Source of the DNA: Welwitschia mirabilis
Lineage: Eukaryota > Gnetophyta > Gnetopsida > Welwitschiales
Direction of reading: 5' to 3'
Assembly: GCA_051453625.1 (NCBI GenBank)
Contig: JBOZIK010000001.1
Span: 57,059,270 to 57,108,328, forward strand
DNA length: 49,059 nucleotides
Shown here: positions 20,760-33,488 of the stretch, piece by piece
Layout of the letters: every line of letters starts with the position of its first letter
How positions within the stretch are numbered: position 1 is the stretch's first letter
Made by a program: the position numbers and the translations under genes
Notes under the pieces: model-generated
Database searches by the model: none
Told to the model about the DNA's origin: nothing
The model's input: only the letters and a program-made list of their open reading frames with translations

Positions 20760-23045
20760 TCCTATTTAAAGAAGTGGTCTTCTTCATGTATTCCAAGATT
20801 TAGAAATTAGAATTTCAAAAGCATGCTGATAAGGGATGTAACTTACCAAAGAATACTCTCATAGACATATAAGAATGAGGAAACTACCGTATGTCTGAAA
20901 AATTTCTGACACATCATCATAAGAATGGATGGGTTAATATTGATAGGTAAAATATCCTAAGGCATTTGTTATTTCTAGAATAGTATTCTTTCATCTTATC
21001 TTGATCATCAACAAATAGAAGGACATGAGTATATAGGGGTGTATTTGATAGATGTCATCAAATACCCTTTAAGTAAGAACATTGATATAGGATTTAGTAT
21101 TTATTAATACTTATGCAGATTAGAGTCAAGAATTAGGAACACCACAAAAATTACAAAGGTAGGAGTTGAATTTCCATTGTTAATTAGAAGAATTCTTTTA
21201 AACAAAAATGTTTCATAATTATTTTCAAGGAAAATAAATAGTGTGGAACTCTCAATTTCTTTCTTATTTGGAGTTTTCATTCTAATGCCCTTAAGTATTT
21301 AAGGCACAAAATAGGCACCTTCATCGAGTCAACTAGTGATACAAGTTTAGACATGGCCCCTAGAGCCTTTTAGAAAGCAAGAGTATACATTCACTCTATA
21401 GAAATTAAGACTACAAAAGGAACTAGAATCTTTTACAAATTCACTGGAATAAGATAAGGTGGATTCTTTATGTGCTACCATAAATTCATTAACTATATTC
21501 CTATCAAGGAAGAATCAACTGTAGAAAGATAACATTAGTTTAAAGATGAAAATTAATTTTTTGAAAATAAAAATGAATTTTGTAAAGATAAAATTGTTTT
21601 CTAGTAGAAAGAATAAAATCAAGCAAATAAGAAAAAGCAATAGTTAAAGGAGAGACTAATCTCTCATTTTTAATTCTAGAAATCATATAGATCCTTTCTA
21701 ACTAATGCTCAAGCTTGAACTAAAATATTTAAGTAAAAGATTAGGTAGGAAAAAGAAAACCTATAGCTTCCTCTAGTTAATAAAGAAGACTTCATATTGG
21801 AACTTTTGAAAAGTATCACCCATAGCAAGCATTATGGTTCTATGTATATTGAGATGCAGCAAGAGTTCATTACTTTCATGCATAATAACTTTCCTATCTC
21901 TCTTAAGAAGAAATGTTTAAAGAATATTTATATGGATTTGAGAGGTCTGCATGAAAAGTACATGAAGATCTAAGAAGAAAATAATAAATCTAAAGAAAAG
22001 TGAATAAAGGATTTAGAATAAGTACAAATCAAGCAGGAAAAGATCAAAATGGAAGAGAGAGATATTGCTTTTCTTTAAGAAAAGCTAGAAACAACTCCTT
22101 CTTCTACACCTATGAATTATTTTTCATTATAATATATTTTGATAATAAATATAAAAAATGAAATAGCCTCAATCTCAGAAAGAGTTAGATAGCCTGCTTC
22201 ACAATAAACTTTTCTAGCAAATTCAAATATTCTCATGCATTAAATTTTAGATGTCATTAAATAGATATTAGTTTTTCCTAATTATTAAGACCTAATTAAA
22301 TAGATTAAAGAAGAAAATAGTAGAATAATCTATGAAAATAAACTTTTAAAGGTTAGATTAGAAAAGAGAATAGGGTTTGGGAATGAATAATTGAGGATAC
22401 TGCGGAGCATGCACTTCCACCCCAAAAAGTTGTATGATTATTTCAATGATTATGAGAGAGTTATAAATTCCATCATACAAAAAATAGAAAAGGACTAGAA
22501 GAGAATCACACAGGTATTCAACCAAGTGCTAAAAGAAGTAAACACTACCAAAAGTAAAGTGATAATATAACATAATCAAAGAGCATAAAATAAGCTCCTC
22601 CAAGTCTACAAAGGCTTTAAAAAAGACTTATCTTTTTATAGTGAGTGAGAAAGATATTAACTCTCTAGAAAACTAAGTAAATCATCATTTAGAGTATATG
22701 AAAATGCTTAGGAAAACATTTGTAGATATTTTTTCAAATATGGAAGAGAAGAAGGCATAAGAACTATCCTATTTGGAAGCTCTTCTAGATTGAAGGAAAC
22801 AGAGAAAACCCCTCCACTCAACTTATAAGGCCTAAGGGGATTCAAATACCAAAAAACATGATAGTTAAAATGGAAGTAGCCTAAGGTAGCTTAATCAGAC
22901 TAAGAAAACATAAATTTGGATGATTTTTCCCTTTTAAAAGAACAAATTGAAGCAATGAGGTAGTTAGAGGAATTGAGAAAGTCACAAGCTAAGTCAAGAC
23001 CAGACATAGTCAAAAAGAAAAAGACTAAGCATCTAAGGAAATAAT
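20760..23045 (+). pseudogene. Unidentified decayed coding region, possible endogenous pararetrovirus fragment
   Basis: Long coding-like tracts in shifting plus-strand frames. At about 21020-21170 a segment with EYIGVYLIDVIKYPLSK weakly resembles the beta-strand core of plant 30K-type movement proteins. From 21840 a Lys/Glu-rich part looks like coiled coil. At 22405-22450 RSMHFHPKKLYDYFNDY is readable, and the region ends near 23045 with a basic tail. Stops and frameshifts occur throughout; nothing is expressible. A TATA-bearing promoter-like segment follows, which would fit a caulimovirid remnant. No protease, RT or tRNA-Met site is present, so the identity is a guess. The alternative is an unfamiliar retrotransposon gag. 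Confidence 0.3.
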
Positions 23046-23530
23046 AAAAATTGTGTTATTAAGGAACTAGTAATTATTTGAGTGTAGGGAAATTAATAAC
23101 TTGGAAAAGAATGTACATTATAATATGTTTCTAATGAAGAATATGATAAATTGTTAGCTAATATTATGATATTATTATAATATATCAGGAGTTATTATGA
23201 GATAATTTTATGGTACATGTTAGTTAAGAGAGATATGTGCTACAAAAAGAAAAGTAATTACAAAAACTAAATAGGTGACATGAATAAAGGAGTAACAAAC
23301 TTTCTTCTATTACACTTATAAATAGGCATATGACAAAAGACAAAGGAATATTTTTGGAGTCTTGGAAAAAATCTATAAAGCACATTCAAGTGAAGAGATT
23401 ATAAGAGGAAGAGTTATAAAGTGATTTTCTAAAGCTTCAGTGATTGTTATGGAAACATAGGAAAAGTTAATCTTTGTATTTTATTATCAAGTAATACAAG
23501 GTGCATTATTCTGAAGATCATCTTGTATGA
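23046..23530 (+). promoter_or_regulatory. Promoter-like segment with TATA box
   Basis: TATAAATAGG at 23317-23326, preceded by a T/C-rich stretch and followed by purine-rich sequence (GACAAAAGACAAAGG). It resembles a plant-virus or retroelement core promoter and leader placed right after a coding remnant. No polyadenylation signal could be tied to it. Confidence 0.35.
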
Positions 23531-24466
23531 CTGAAGTATTGATTTAAAAAATTTTCATGCTATTCTTTCTTACTTATAATATTGATGATGGCTAGAATTA
23601 ATATTAAGATGATGTGCTAGTTAAAAATAATGGCTGCATATCATCTGACTATGTTTCCTATATTTTAGTTCTTTCATTTTTCCCCTATTCTATAAACTAT
23701 TATCTATAAGTAGAATCTATTAGAACATCTTTTTGTTATAAATAGTTATTCTTAACAAAGTTTGTGTCCTAATTTAAAGTTTTTATTATGAGTTAAAAGT
23801 ATAAAGAAAGAAAACCCTTTATATGATTTAAATCTGTGCATAATTATGGTAGTTTAAGCTATATGATTTTCTAACATTTTATTAATACTTTAGTTTCTTT
23901 TCAAGCATTTCATTAAATCTAGTTAACTACTTTATGGCTTTTTTAGATATATTCTAGGCTTGTTACTATGTTTAAAGTGATATTATTTAAGACTTATAAT
24001 CTTGTCATAACCTTTTTATAGGTATTTTATTCCTAGATGTTGTAGTGATTTTAATAGCCTTAAAGTACTTTTAACTTTAATATTTAGTGTTTTTCACTTA
24101 AGAATTTTTGTTAATATCATTATTTTTATGGGTATCCATTTTGGAACCATAGTTTACTTAATAAAATATGATAATTTGTCTATCATATATTATATGCACC
24201 CCTTTACATCTAATGTAAATTCTTTAAAAGCCTTCATTATTTAAATATAGATTATTATTATTGAGATGGGCAATATGTTTATAAATAACCTTTTTGTTAA
24301 ATTGTGGTTTGATATTAAAATTCATAAAAGTGGTTGAAAATCCAAAGAAAAACATGATCTATTCATTTACATCTTATAAAGGGCTAAAATTAGAATTTAG
24401 GTGAAGATTTTAAAATATTAAAAGATCAAGCACTAAAGTCAAGAAAGTTTTAATTATATCAAGTAT
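23531..24466. other. AT-rich sequence with no recognised feature
   Basis: No long open frame, no repeat of other parts of the window, no RNA gene seen. Confidence 0.5.
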
Positions 24467-24496
24467 TGCGTGCGTGCGCGCGCGTACGCGCGTGCG

Positions 24497-24558
<62 letters not shown>
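24467..24558. repeat. Compound microsatellite (TG/CG)n-(CA)n
   Basis: 92 bp of strictly alternating purine-pyrimidine sequence: a mixed TGCG/CGCG part (24467-24501) followed by about 27 CA units. The first part has a dense run of CpG in sequence that is otherwise visibly CpG-poor. The open frame crossing it (24466-24681) is an artefact of the repeat. Confidence 0.97.
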
Positions 24559-24560
<2 letters not shown>

Positions 24561-25881
24561 AAATTTCAAAAGATATGATCATAAGGAGGGAAATAATAGT
24601 AGTGGTTTGTCCATGTCATCCATTTCACTAAAATCCATTCCAACATGTATCTCTACTCCTAAACATGAATTTTATAATTAACCACACTCTTACTTTTACT
24701 TGGATTTTTTAATTTACTAGTATAATAATCAAACCATTAAAAATTTTTATCTTTCATTTTTTCTTTGAAAAGATTAAGTGAGGAACTACTTCTTTTGGGA
24801 AGGATTTTATCCATCTTATTTGGAGTGTTTTCACATAGAATTGTTATAAGACACTTAGCAAAGATTTAAACATCTAGAACATTTTTCCATTTTTGACAGT
24901 GTAAGATGTTAAGAAAATGTTAAAATTATTGTTTTAAAATAGTAAGTACATGCTTTTATTAGCATTACAAATCCATTAATGGATCTTTAAATGAGCTTTA
25001 GAAAAGACTCATTTTTATTTTTCCAAAACTCATAAAATATTAAAAATTCTTCTATTTTAATACCTTGATACTTACACATCAAAATTTTATAAAGATTATA
25101 CTACCATCACTGTAAAATGTTTCTTTTTCTTAGCATTCTTTGCTTTAAAAATGTATTTCCATTTACAGTATTATGGCATATGTGACATTTGGTGAAAATG
25201 TTAGCTCAAAAGAATAAACCAAATCATAATTTATTCATCATAAGGAACTGTGTTACTTCATTTGAGTTGGGTGAGGAACATAGGAGGAAAGAGGTAAAGT
25301 AAAGCAAGTAACTACTATGTTTAAGTAAAGCAATTAGTCATCATTTAAGTGAAGCAAGTATTCATTACTATGAATAGTTGCATGTTTCTCTGACTACTTG
25401 GCTATGTAGCTGCTAAGTGGTCATGGTTGTAAACACCAAGGCTATCACCATGAAATCTAGCTCATTTTTATATAGTAGTCATTGGCTATGTATTTAACTT
25501 GTAATTTGACAATAATAAAATTTCTTTAAACATAGTAATAATATAATTCTTTTTAATAATTAATTGAGAATAAAAAATTACATATTAAGGTTGATTTTAA
25601 TTAAGTAGAGGTGAAGTGCTTGAGACCATATCTCATTTATTAAATGTAATGTCATATTTAAACTCTTATGGGCCTTTTAATGCATTCTACACAAAAAAAT
25701 AATTACTATTAAAACATGACTAAACATATATTATACATTTATATCCATGGTGATGCATTTCTTTTATTCTCTTTCATAAGTTAAGCTTGATAATCCATGC
25801 ATTCATGACCTATGATCATATCTTTATTTTATTTTTTTTCTTTAAGACTTTAATTTATCATTTGTTTTGTATCTGTGTTTA
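24559..25881. other. AT-rich sequence, no gene; small tandem repeat inside
   Basis: No coding remnant recognised. Contains three imperfect 24-26-bp tandem units at 25297-25371. Confidence 0.5.
25297..25371 (+). repeat. Three imperfect tandem units of about 25 bp
   Basis: Units start AAGTAAAGCAAGTAACTACT (25297), AAGTAAAGCAATTAGTCATC (25323) and AAGTGAAGCAAGTATTCATT (25347); lengths 26, 24 and 25 bp. Confidence 0.75.
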
Positions 25882-27334
25882 TGTATAGTAGTGAACTAAA
25901 TTAAACTAGGTAAGAATCTAGTATTATCCTTTCACAAGGATATATGTGGTAACTCAACAAGAGAATTGCAATTATTCTTACTTAAAATGAAAAGAAAAAT
26001 AAAACAAAAATAAAAAGATTGAAATGAATAGTAATCTTTACTATGCAGCATAAGGGAATAAAGTGCTTCAAAGGTTTAATTAATTCATCTTTCCCTCCAT
26101 GTTTACTCTAATAACTCTTGTATCCTAAAACATGTCTAAAGTCATCAAGTTGTTAAGTCTTGGCATGGAAACATAATCTCATCCACCACATACGTGTTGA
26201 TCAGTTATTCAATTCTATTGATCCTTCATAGTTCTTTATAAGCATAGAAAGTATGAAAAAATGTGCATAAGATTCATTAAATGAAAAAATGTGCATAAGA
26301 TTCATTAAATAATAGAAACTATGATATTTCAAAAGTAACCTTAATAATTTCACTTGATATGAAATAACTTAATAATAGAGTAGTTTCACTAAGGATTAGT
26401 AATATCAACTTACTATGCATTAACAAAAAAATAATGAAACCTATTTAAGAACTAGTCTTATCTAAAGATTTCTAATACTAAATGAGTTATTCATTAATAA
26501 TAAAAGGATGAAAACCAATTATTATATTAAAATATAAAAGTATACATTGCATTCAAAGAAGAGAGGTAAAGATGGAGGACTTCTTAACTAGCCTTGGAGT
26601 AATCCACCCCTAAGGAAAATAATTAGAACACCATGATGTCCTAATGCTCTAAGCCTTTTCCATGTTAAATCAACCAAAATATCCATTACAATAGAAGCTT
26701 AAGGCCCTTTTATATATGAGGAAAGACTTGGAGAGCTTTTTCATAATTATATTAGGTGAATAGCTATGTAAGGGGTTACATTCGGGTAGTTACTTAAGAA
26801 GGAAGTTATAATTTTCAACATGTAGTAAAAAATAAAGAGTCTTTATATTCTTATGCAAGCATAATAATGACATGTCCTTTAATTGATGATGCAAATATCA
26901 ATTTATGCCATGTCATGTATCTTTCAAGTATCCATCCTTGTTACTAGCATATGTTACTATGTTATCATTTTGTACTTTTATCATGTTTATCACGCTTGAA
27001 GATTTATTCTAGATGACTTCTAACTTATCCCATAAGTTAATTTTGGTGAACTCCTTATGTGAGTTTGATATTATTTTACCTTAGAAGACTACTGAAACTG
27101 GTAGTCTTGGCTTGTAGTGCCAGCATTTTGTACTAGAATTTCTTCAAGTTTAACTATATTTTTCAAAAGCCATTAATAAATCTGTTAATATTAGGGAAAA
27201 TTTTATAATTTCATGAAGAGTAACAAAAAAGGTAGAAAACATCATTCTATGATAAAATAATAAATTTTAATTTGTTTCCTATGTTAAATTGATCAATTAT
27301 ACTTGTTTGTAATATCAATTTTCACATGTAAACA
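25882..27334 (-). repeat. 3' LTR of E6
   Basis: Plus-strand ends TGTATAG and GTAAACA. Matches 31110-32500 through landmarks such as GTGCTTCAAAGGTTTAATTA (26061 and 31289) and TTATAAGCATRRAAAGTATG. Contains an internal perfect 28-bp tandem duplication absent from the other LTR. Confidence 0.85.
26253..26308 (+). repeat. Perfect 28-bp tandem duplication in an E6 LTR
   Basis: Units 26253-26280 and 26281-26308 are identical, starting ATGAAAAAATGTGCATAAG. The other LTR has a single diverged copy near 31440, so the duplication is recent. Confidence 0.95.
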
Positions 27335-27347
27335 CACCCCCTAATTA
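27335..27347 (-). promoter_or_regulatory. Polypurine tract of E6 (weak)
   Basis: The minus strand reads AATTAGGGGGTGTG just before the LTR start TGTTTACATG. A short G-run in the right place. Confidence 0.5.
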
Positions 27348-30300
27348 GACTTTTACTATACTTTGAGTAAAATTTTAATAAATAAATAGTGAGCATAAAA
27401 AATTATCTAAGTAAAACAATAAAGTATGAAATTAATATAATATATTTAAAAAACTTTTCAATAAATTTTCAATAAATAAGACATCAAAATTAAAAAAAGG
27501 TAAAAATGAATGTCATACCTCTAACCAAATTTAAACTTTCTCCTTAAAATTATAAAGACAAAGAATTTAATACAAAGTATTTGAGAATAAGTCATGGTTT
27601 TTTCATATAAAAGGATGGTAATGATATTGATGTGAATATTTAAGAAAAATCATAATGCAATCTAAGGGAAAATAAAATAGGAAACCTAATGGAAAACTGA
27701 ATCCTGCACAAATTTAAAAGATAGAATACCTATGTTAATGACCACATTTATTAAAAATTTTATCAATTTTATTTAAAATTTAAAATGTGTCACAATATTA
27801 CATAAATAAGATATCCTCTAAGCAAATTTTCAAGCTATTAAAAATTAAATAAGTAAATCTCCAAATACACAAGTTAAGGAAAGTGAATACAAAAGAATCT
27901 TCTAATTCCACCTTTTTCATTTTAATTGTTACCTTTTTCATGGTTATACTTTATTCCTTATTTTAATCATTTAGATCAAATTCAGCATCTAATGTTATGA
28001 CATATCCTTTTAATAGATTTAAGAATGTCAATTTATAAAGGAATTAGTAGTAACATTGCCAATAGCCCAATGTAGTTGAACATGTCATAAAATAAATCAT
28101 TAAAGCTATGAGTTCCAATGTAGTTAACTAAACCTAATTTTTAACTAATTAATAGATAATTTAATTTTTGGAGAGCATATATTTCATTTTCTTTTAATCA
28201 CTCCTTTTTGTATTCAATTTATTTTCAAGACATGAAAGGGGCCATTAGCTTATTAGCCTAATCATGATAAATGTTATTTTCATAAAATCCTTTGAAGATA
28301 ATTAACATAATATGAAAGTAGATTCCACCTTAGTTCAATGACATTTTCAATTAGTAGATATTAAGTGAAATGAATCTTAATAATTTAACTCTAAAATAAG
28401 AAAAAAATTTTGTTGAAAAACTAAAAGTAAACTTAATAACTTCTACCTAAGACATAATAGTAAAGTGATTACTTATTATCGGTTTATTCATTAAGGATGA
28501 TCACTAAGATCACCTAACCTTATAAATTTATAGATAGATGAAAGGAGAGGATGACTGATGGACTTTATTATTAGTGTCAAAATGGAAGAAGTGAGTGATT
28601 AGGTTTGAGGTAGTGATGATTTATTCTATGATGTGGGTAATATTTAAGATTTTATAGGTGAAAGTGTTTGAGCTGGTGATTATACATATTGTAGTGCTTG
28701 GATTGTTTAATGCAAGAAAGGGCATCATGCACAAATGCTTTTAGCATTTTAATTTTTTAAATAAAAATTTATTCTAAAAGAAAATCTACATTAAAAAAAA
28801 TCTAATCTAAAAGCACACAATGAAGATAAAAATTTAGAAAGGAATTTTTCAATATAATGCATGTGTAAAGGCTTAAAATAAATGCAAGGGTTAAATGATG
28901 TCTTAAAATTATATAAAGAATTCAGAGATGATAGAGAATCCTTGTAAATTTTTATGCATAAATCCATGAAAATTGAAAGAGCATTAATACTAGTAGTAAA
29001 GTTAATGCATTCTAAATCAAAAATTGTTCAATTTCTATCCTATTTTTGTTTACTTAATAAGTCATGTAAGACATTATTTTTACATGAAGATAAAGATGAA
29101 TTGGTGATCCTTAAAGAAGGAAAATGATCATTTAAAAAAGTATTAGAAAATGATTTTAAATTTAAAGATGGTTTATCTTCTTTATTGCACATTGTGTCTT
29201 ACTTAGAAGAGAGAGGTGAAGTAACATTTTTAGTTTAAGAGTTTATTCAGAAAAAGGTTTCTTATAAGATGGATCATACATAGGCTCTCAACTAATGTTA
29301 TTTTGTTTAAGAGGATTATTAGGGGTTTTTTTTTAAGTGGTTGCTCAAGTGACAATGGTTATGATTCAAAGATAGATTCATTTCTAATTTTATTTATTTC
29401 ATTAATGTAACTTATTGATTTATTCTCTATTGTATAGCCTCTAATTTATCATCTTTCTCAAATGATTACTTGCTTTCTATTGATTGGTCATTATCTAATG
29501 TATCTAATCCTACTTTAGAGTATAGCCTACTTCTGCATACTCAACCACTCTCTAAGGAATTTATAAACTTGAGGTCTTATTGTATTTCCTCATAGGCTCT
29601 TTCATGGATCTCTATTTGTGTTTCTTTCTCATTCCTAAGGAATATGATTTAGATGTCATCCATTCTAGTCTCATTAATCCCTTTAAACTTTTTAAGGCTC
29701 TTAGTTTTATGGAGTGTAAGAATATTTTCTTCTTATAATTATTGATTTAGAGTTCAAGGATTTAATCATTACTTTGGATTATTTGTTAAAGGGATTTCTC
29801 AATATTTTCCTTGGTTTTATTAGTGGTTTCTTTCAAAGATTGTAAATGGAATTGAAACATGTTAGAAGCATCTTATAAAAATCTTTAAAAGGCATCTTCA
29901 TAGGAAGGTGAGGTGGTTTTTTAGATGTAGGAAGATGATGGATATTGTTCAAATAATGAAGAATATTAAAAGGAAGATAAAGGGTAAAGGTCAAAGGATG
30001 ATGGATATGAAAATATGAATGAAGGATAAGAATTTTGAGGAATAATGAAAGGAATGAGATCAAAATCTTATTATTCAATACATAGATTTTGAAATTAGAC
30101 ATTATAAGAAGGTTGATCTATATATGAATGTATTTAAAGATACTCTCTAAAAATCTATCTCATGTCAAAGGATTTAAGAGTTGAGAATGGTATGAATTTC
30201 ATTAAAAGTAGTCCCCTAAAGTATTTTTAGATAGGATGAAATATTCTATAATTCATTTATTTTATTCATAATCCTAAAAACTATAAGGGTAGAAATGTTA

Positions 30301-31078
30301 TCATTCAAAAGATATTTCAAATGGATTAAGTGCTTAACTTATTATTAAGATTCAGATAAAGACTTATGATTTTAGTTAAAGATTCGTGCTTTCATAGTGT
30401 TTTGAGGTTTCAGAGGATGTCTATTATTAAAAAAGTTTCATATAATTCCCAAGATGTCATAGTTAAAGTTACAATGTGTTTAGAGTAGGAAAGTTATAAC
30501 ATCAGTTAGGAAAAATAAAAACATTGATTGTTTGGAGTAGAATGGTTTAAGAGAACACAGATATTATAAGGGCACAGAGAATCATAGTAGAAAATCAAAT
30601 CAACTATAAGTTAAAAATTATAACCTAGGAAAATAAACCCTAAAAGTTTTTAATTTTATTAAAATTTTAGTAGTAGAAATAGAATAGTAATGAAAAATTT
30701 ATAGAATTTTAAAAAAATAATAGAAACACAAAACATACCACAAATAGTTAGAGTTTAGTTTTTATAATTTGTAATCTTAGTTTTAATTATAACTTGTAAG
30801 AAAATTATTAAACCTACAACATGAAATATTAGATGTAAAAATTAAATTTCAGTTGTTAGAGTAGAAAACTAAACTCAATAATCTAGGCTAATTTGTTTCC
30901 ACTAGAAACAAACTAGTACCCATCATTAAAAGTAAAATAAAATATACTTAAATAAAAACTAAAATAACTAGTTTAGATATTACTAGAAGAGAACTAGTAC
31001 CCATCATTAGAAAAATAAAAACTAATTAAAAATGATAAAAATAAAAATCATGAATTCTTAAAAAGCTATCATGCTAAT
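27348..31078 (-). other. Interior of E6, no recognised gene
   Basis: AT-rich and badly decayed. The longest minus-strand open piece (29833-30102) has a PPHLPMKMPFKDFYKML-like end that could be a gag fragment, but I cannot confirm it. Plus-strand coding-like tracts occur at about 28800-29300 without a known motif. No RT, RNase H or integrase block was found on either strand. Confidence 0.45.
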
Positions 31079-31097
31079 ATCCTCAGCAACAGTACTA
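31079..31097 (-). promoter_or_regulatory. Primer-binding site of E6, tRNA-Asp type, decayed
   Basis: The minus strand reads TAGTACTGTTGCTGAGGAT against TGGCGCCGTTGCCGGGGAT. All differences are transitions and all three CpG sites are lost. It sits 12 bases inside the 5' LTR. Confidence 0.7.
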
Positions 31098-31109
31098 GAA
31101 TCTATTCTA

Positions 31110-32500
31110 TGTATAGCAATGAGCTCAATTTAACTAGGTGAAAATCTACTATAATTCTTTCATAGTGATATATGTTATAAACAAACAAAAGAAACCTAAT
31201 TATTCTAACTTGTAATAAAAAGAAAATCCAAATAAAGCTAAAGGATTAAGACAAATAGTGATCTTCACTTAGTAATGTAAGGAAACGAAGTGCTTCAAAG
31301 GTTTAATTAATTCATCCTTTTCTTTACCTTTACTCCAATAAATTTTGTATCCTGAAATAGGCATAATCTCATCCATTACATGAGTGTTGGTACGTTATCT
31401 AGTTCCAGTAATCCTTCATAGCCTTTATAAGCATGAAAAGTATGAAAAAATATGCACAAGAGGCATAAAATAATAGTAACTATGATATCTTAGAAGTAAT
31501 TTTAAATAACTCACTTAGTAAAAAAGAACTTAATAATAAGGTAGCTTTACTTAAGAATTAATAATACTAATTTACTATGAATTAACAATAAAATATTGAA
31601 ACCTACTTAAGAACTACTATCATTTAAAGATTGCTAATACCAAATGAATTGTCATTAATAATGAAAGGATAAAAATTAATTCTTATATTAAAAGCTTAAT
31701 GTATACATTACATCAAAATGAGAGAGTTAAAGATGAAGCACTTCTCAACTAGTCTTTAAATAATCCACCCATAAGAAAGATGATTGGAACATAATGACAT
31801 CCTAGTGCTATAAGTATTTCCTACATTAAACCAACTAAAAGCTCCATTACAATGAATACTTAAGGCCTTTTACAGATGAGGAAAGTCTTAAAGGTATTTT
31901 TCATGATTGCATTATATGGGGGATTAATAATGATTTACATTAGATAGTTATTTAAGGAGAAAGTTCTAATTTTTAGTATGTAGTCATAAATAAAGATTTT
32001 TTATCTTCTTGTGCAAGCATGCTGATGACATATCATTTTATTGATAATGTAGATATCCATTAATTCCATGTGATGTGTTTTCTACATGCTCATCTTTGTC
32101 GCTACTTCATGTCACTATGATGTATTATTTTGGTCTTCTGCCATCTATTGTCAAGTTTGAAGATTTGCTCTAGATTACTTTTGATTTATCCCATAAGTTA
32201 ATTGTGATAAATTCATCAAATTAATTTAAAAATGTCATTTTGATATTATTCTACCTCCAAAGACTAGTGGTATCAATAGTCTTAGCCAACAATGCTAGTC
32301 TTATCCAATAGTGCTACTTTATTCATGTTCTTCAGAAGGAAGTAATAGACTTGTTAACGTTAGGGGAAATTTCATAAGTTCATGAAAAATAATTAAAAAT
32401 TAAAAAATCATTTTATGATAAAATAATAAATTTAGTATTTCTCTTTATGCTAAATTAAGCAATTATACTTGTTTGTAATGTTAATTTTTGCATGTAAGCA
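31110..32500 (-). repeat. 5' LTR of E6
   Basis: Plus-strand ends TGTATAG and GTAAGCA; counterpart of 25882-27334. Confidence 0.85.
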
Positions 32501-33168
32501 ATTCTTTCCATAAGTATTAAACTCTTGTCATAATTTTCTATGATTCTCTCTAGATGAAAATTAGATAATAAGGCAACCTATATATTCTCTTTTAATTTAT
32601 AGCTACATAAAACTTATTCTTATGCATATGTTTTACTTTATGACACTCTACATGTATTTAAGATAATACTTAAATTATAGCCAAACTTTTAAAGATTTTT
32701 TTCATACCTTTTAAAATTTAAATTATCTAACATCAGACCTTGTATAATTAGGTAACTTATATGTCTACATAAATAATATTTTAAACTCCAAAAAAAAAAG
32801 CCTTTACTAGCTATAATAATAAAATATTTCTTTCTAAGTTTCTAATATCATAAAAGCTATGGCCCCACCCTTTTTCTAGCCATCTTCATATCATATACAT
32901 ATTTATTAGTTTATATGTAAAATTCTTATTAAAATTTATTCAACTTGTAAATTCCATTTTGTGACCACTTGTGATAATATGTTAAAGCATTATTTTCATG
33001 AAATTCATTCTTTATATGAGTGTATAGTTGATGTTTTATTTATTATTATAATTAGTATATCTTTTTAACCCAAAATCATAGACTTCCATGATTATGCTAA
33101 TCCTCTATAAAATCTTTTGCATCCTTCTTGAATAATCAAACCATTATATCTTCTCCAAACTTATAGTT

Positions 33169-33202
<34 letters not shown>

Positions 33203-33308
33203 AGCCCAAGTATTACATGTTAAATTAATGGGTATTTCTAGGTAAAATATATGACCTTACTATTATTTTCTTATTTAAAATAGTTTAAATAATTTAATTT
33301 TGGTCTTC
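32501..33308. other. AT-rich flank with no recognised gene
   Basis: No open frame or repeat homology found apart from the (AT)n tract at 33171-33200. Confidence 0.5.
33171..33200. repeat. (AT)15 microsatellite
   Basis: Uninterrupted AT dinucleotide run of 30 bases, just after TTTG. Confidence 0.97.
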
Positions 33309-33488
33309 TTTTAGTTATTATAAATGAGCTTTACCTAGTTGTGATTTANNNNNNNNNNNNNNNNNNNNNNNNNNNNNNNNNNNNNNNNNNNNNNNNNNNN
33401 NNNNNNNNNNNNNNNNNNNNNNNNNNNNNNNNNNNNNNNNNNNNNNNNTTTTAGTTATTATAAATGAGCTTTACCTAGTTGTGATTTA
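33309..33488. other. Assembly gap flanked by identical 40-base contig ends
   Basis: The 40 bases at 33309-33348 are repeated exactly at 33449-33488 on either side of 100 N (33349-33448). Both begin TTTTAGTTATTATAAATGAG. The two contig ends most likely overlap and the gap is not real. Confidence 0.9.

Larger units (their letters stand above)
25882..32500 (-). mobile_element. Minus-strand Ty3-type LTR element E6
   Basis: Two direct copies of a 1.4-kb LTR flank a 3.8-kb interior. On the minus strand the right copy is the 5' LTR, followed by a decayed tRNA-Asp PBS (31079-31097), and the left copy is the 3' LTR, preceded by a G-run PPT (27335-27347). No RT or integrase motif is seen inside, so it is probably non-autonomous or gutted. 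No 5-bp target duplication is visible (GTTTA left, ATTCT right). Its LTRs lack the 40-nt palindromes. Confidence 0.8.

Noticed and set aside
20490-20840. Search for a GIY-YIG endonuclease after the Penelope-like RT
   Set aside because: No GIY-YIG pattern or Cys-rich linker could be read in any plus-strand frame; not claimed.
24466-24681. 71-residue open frame beginning with alternating Arg/Ala/Val and a long Thr-His run
   Set aside because: Simply reads through the microsatellite; no coding signal outside it.
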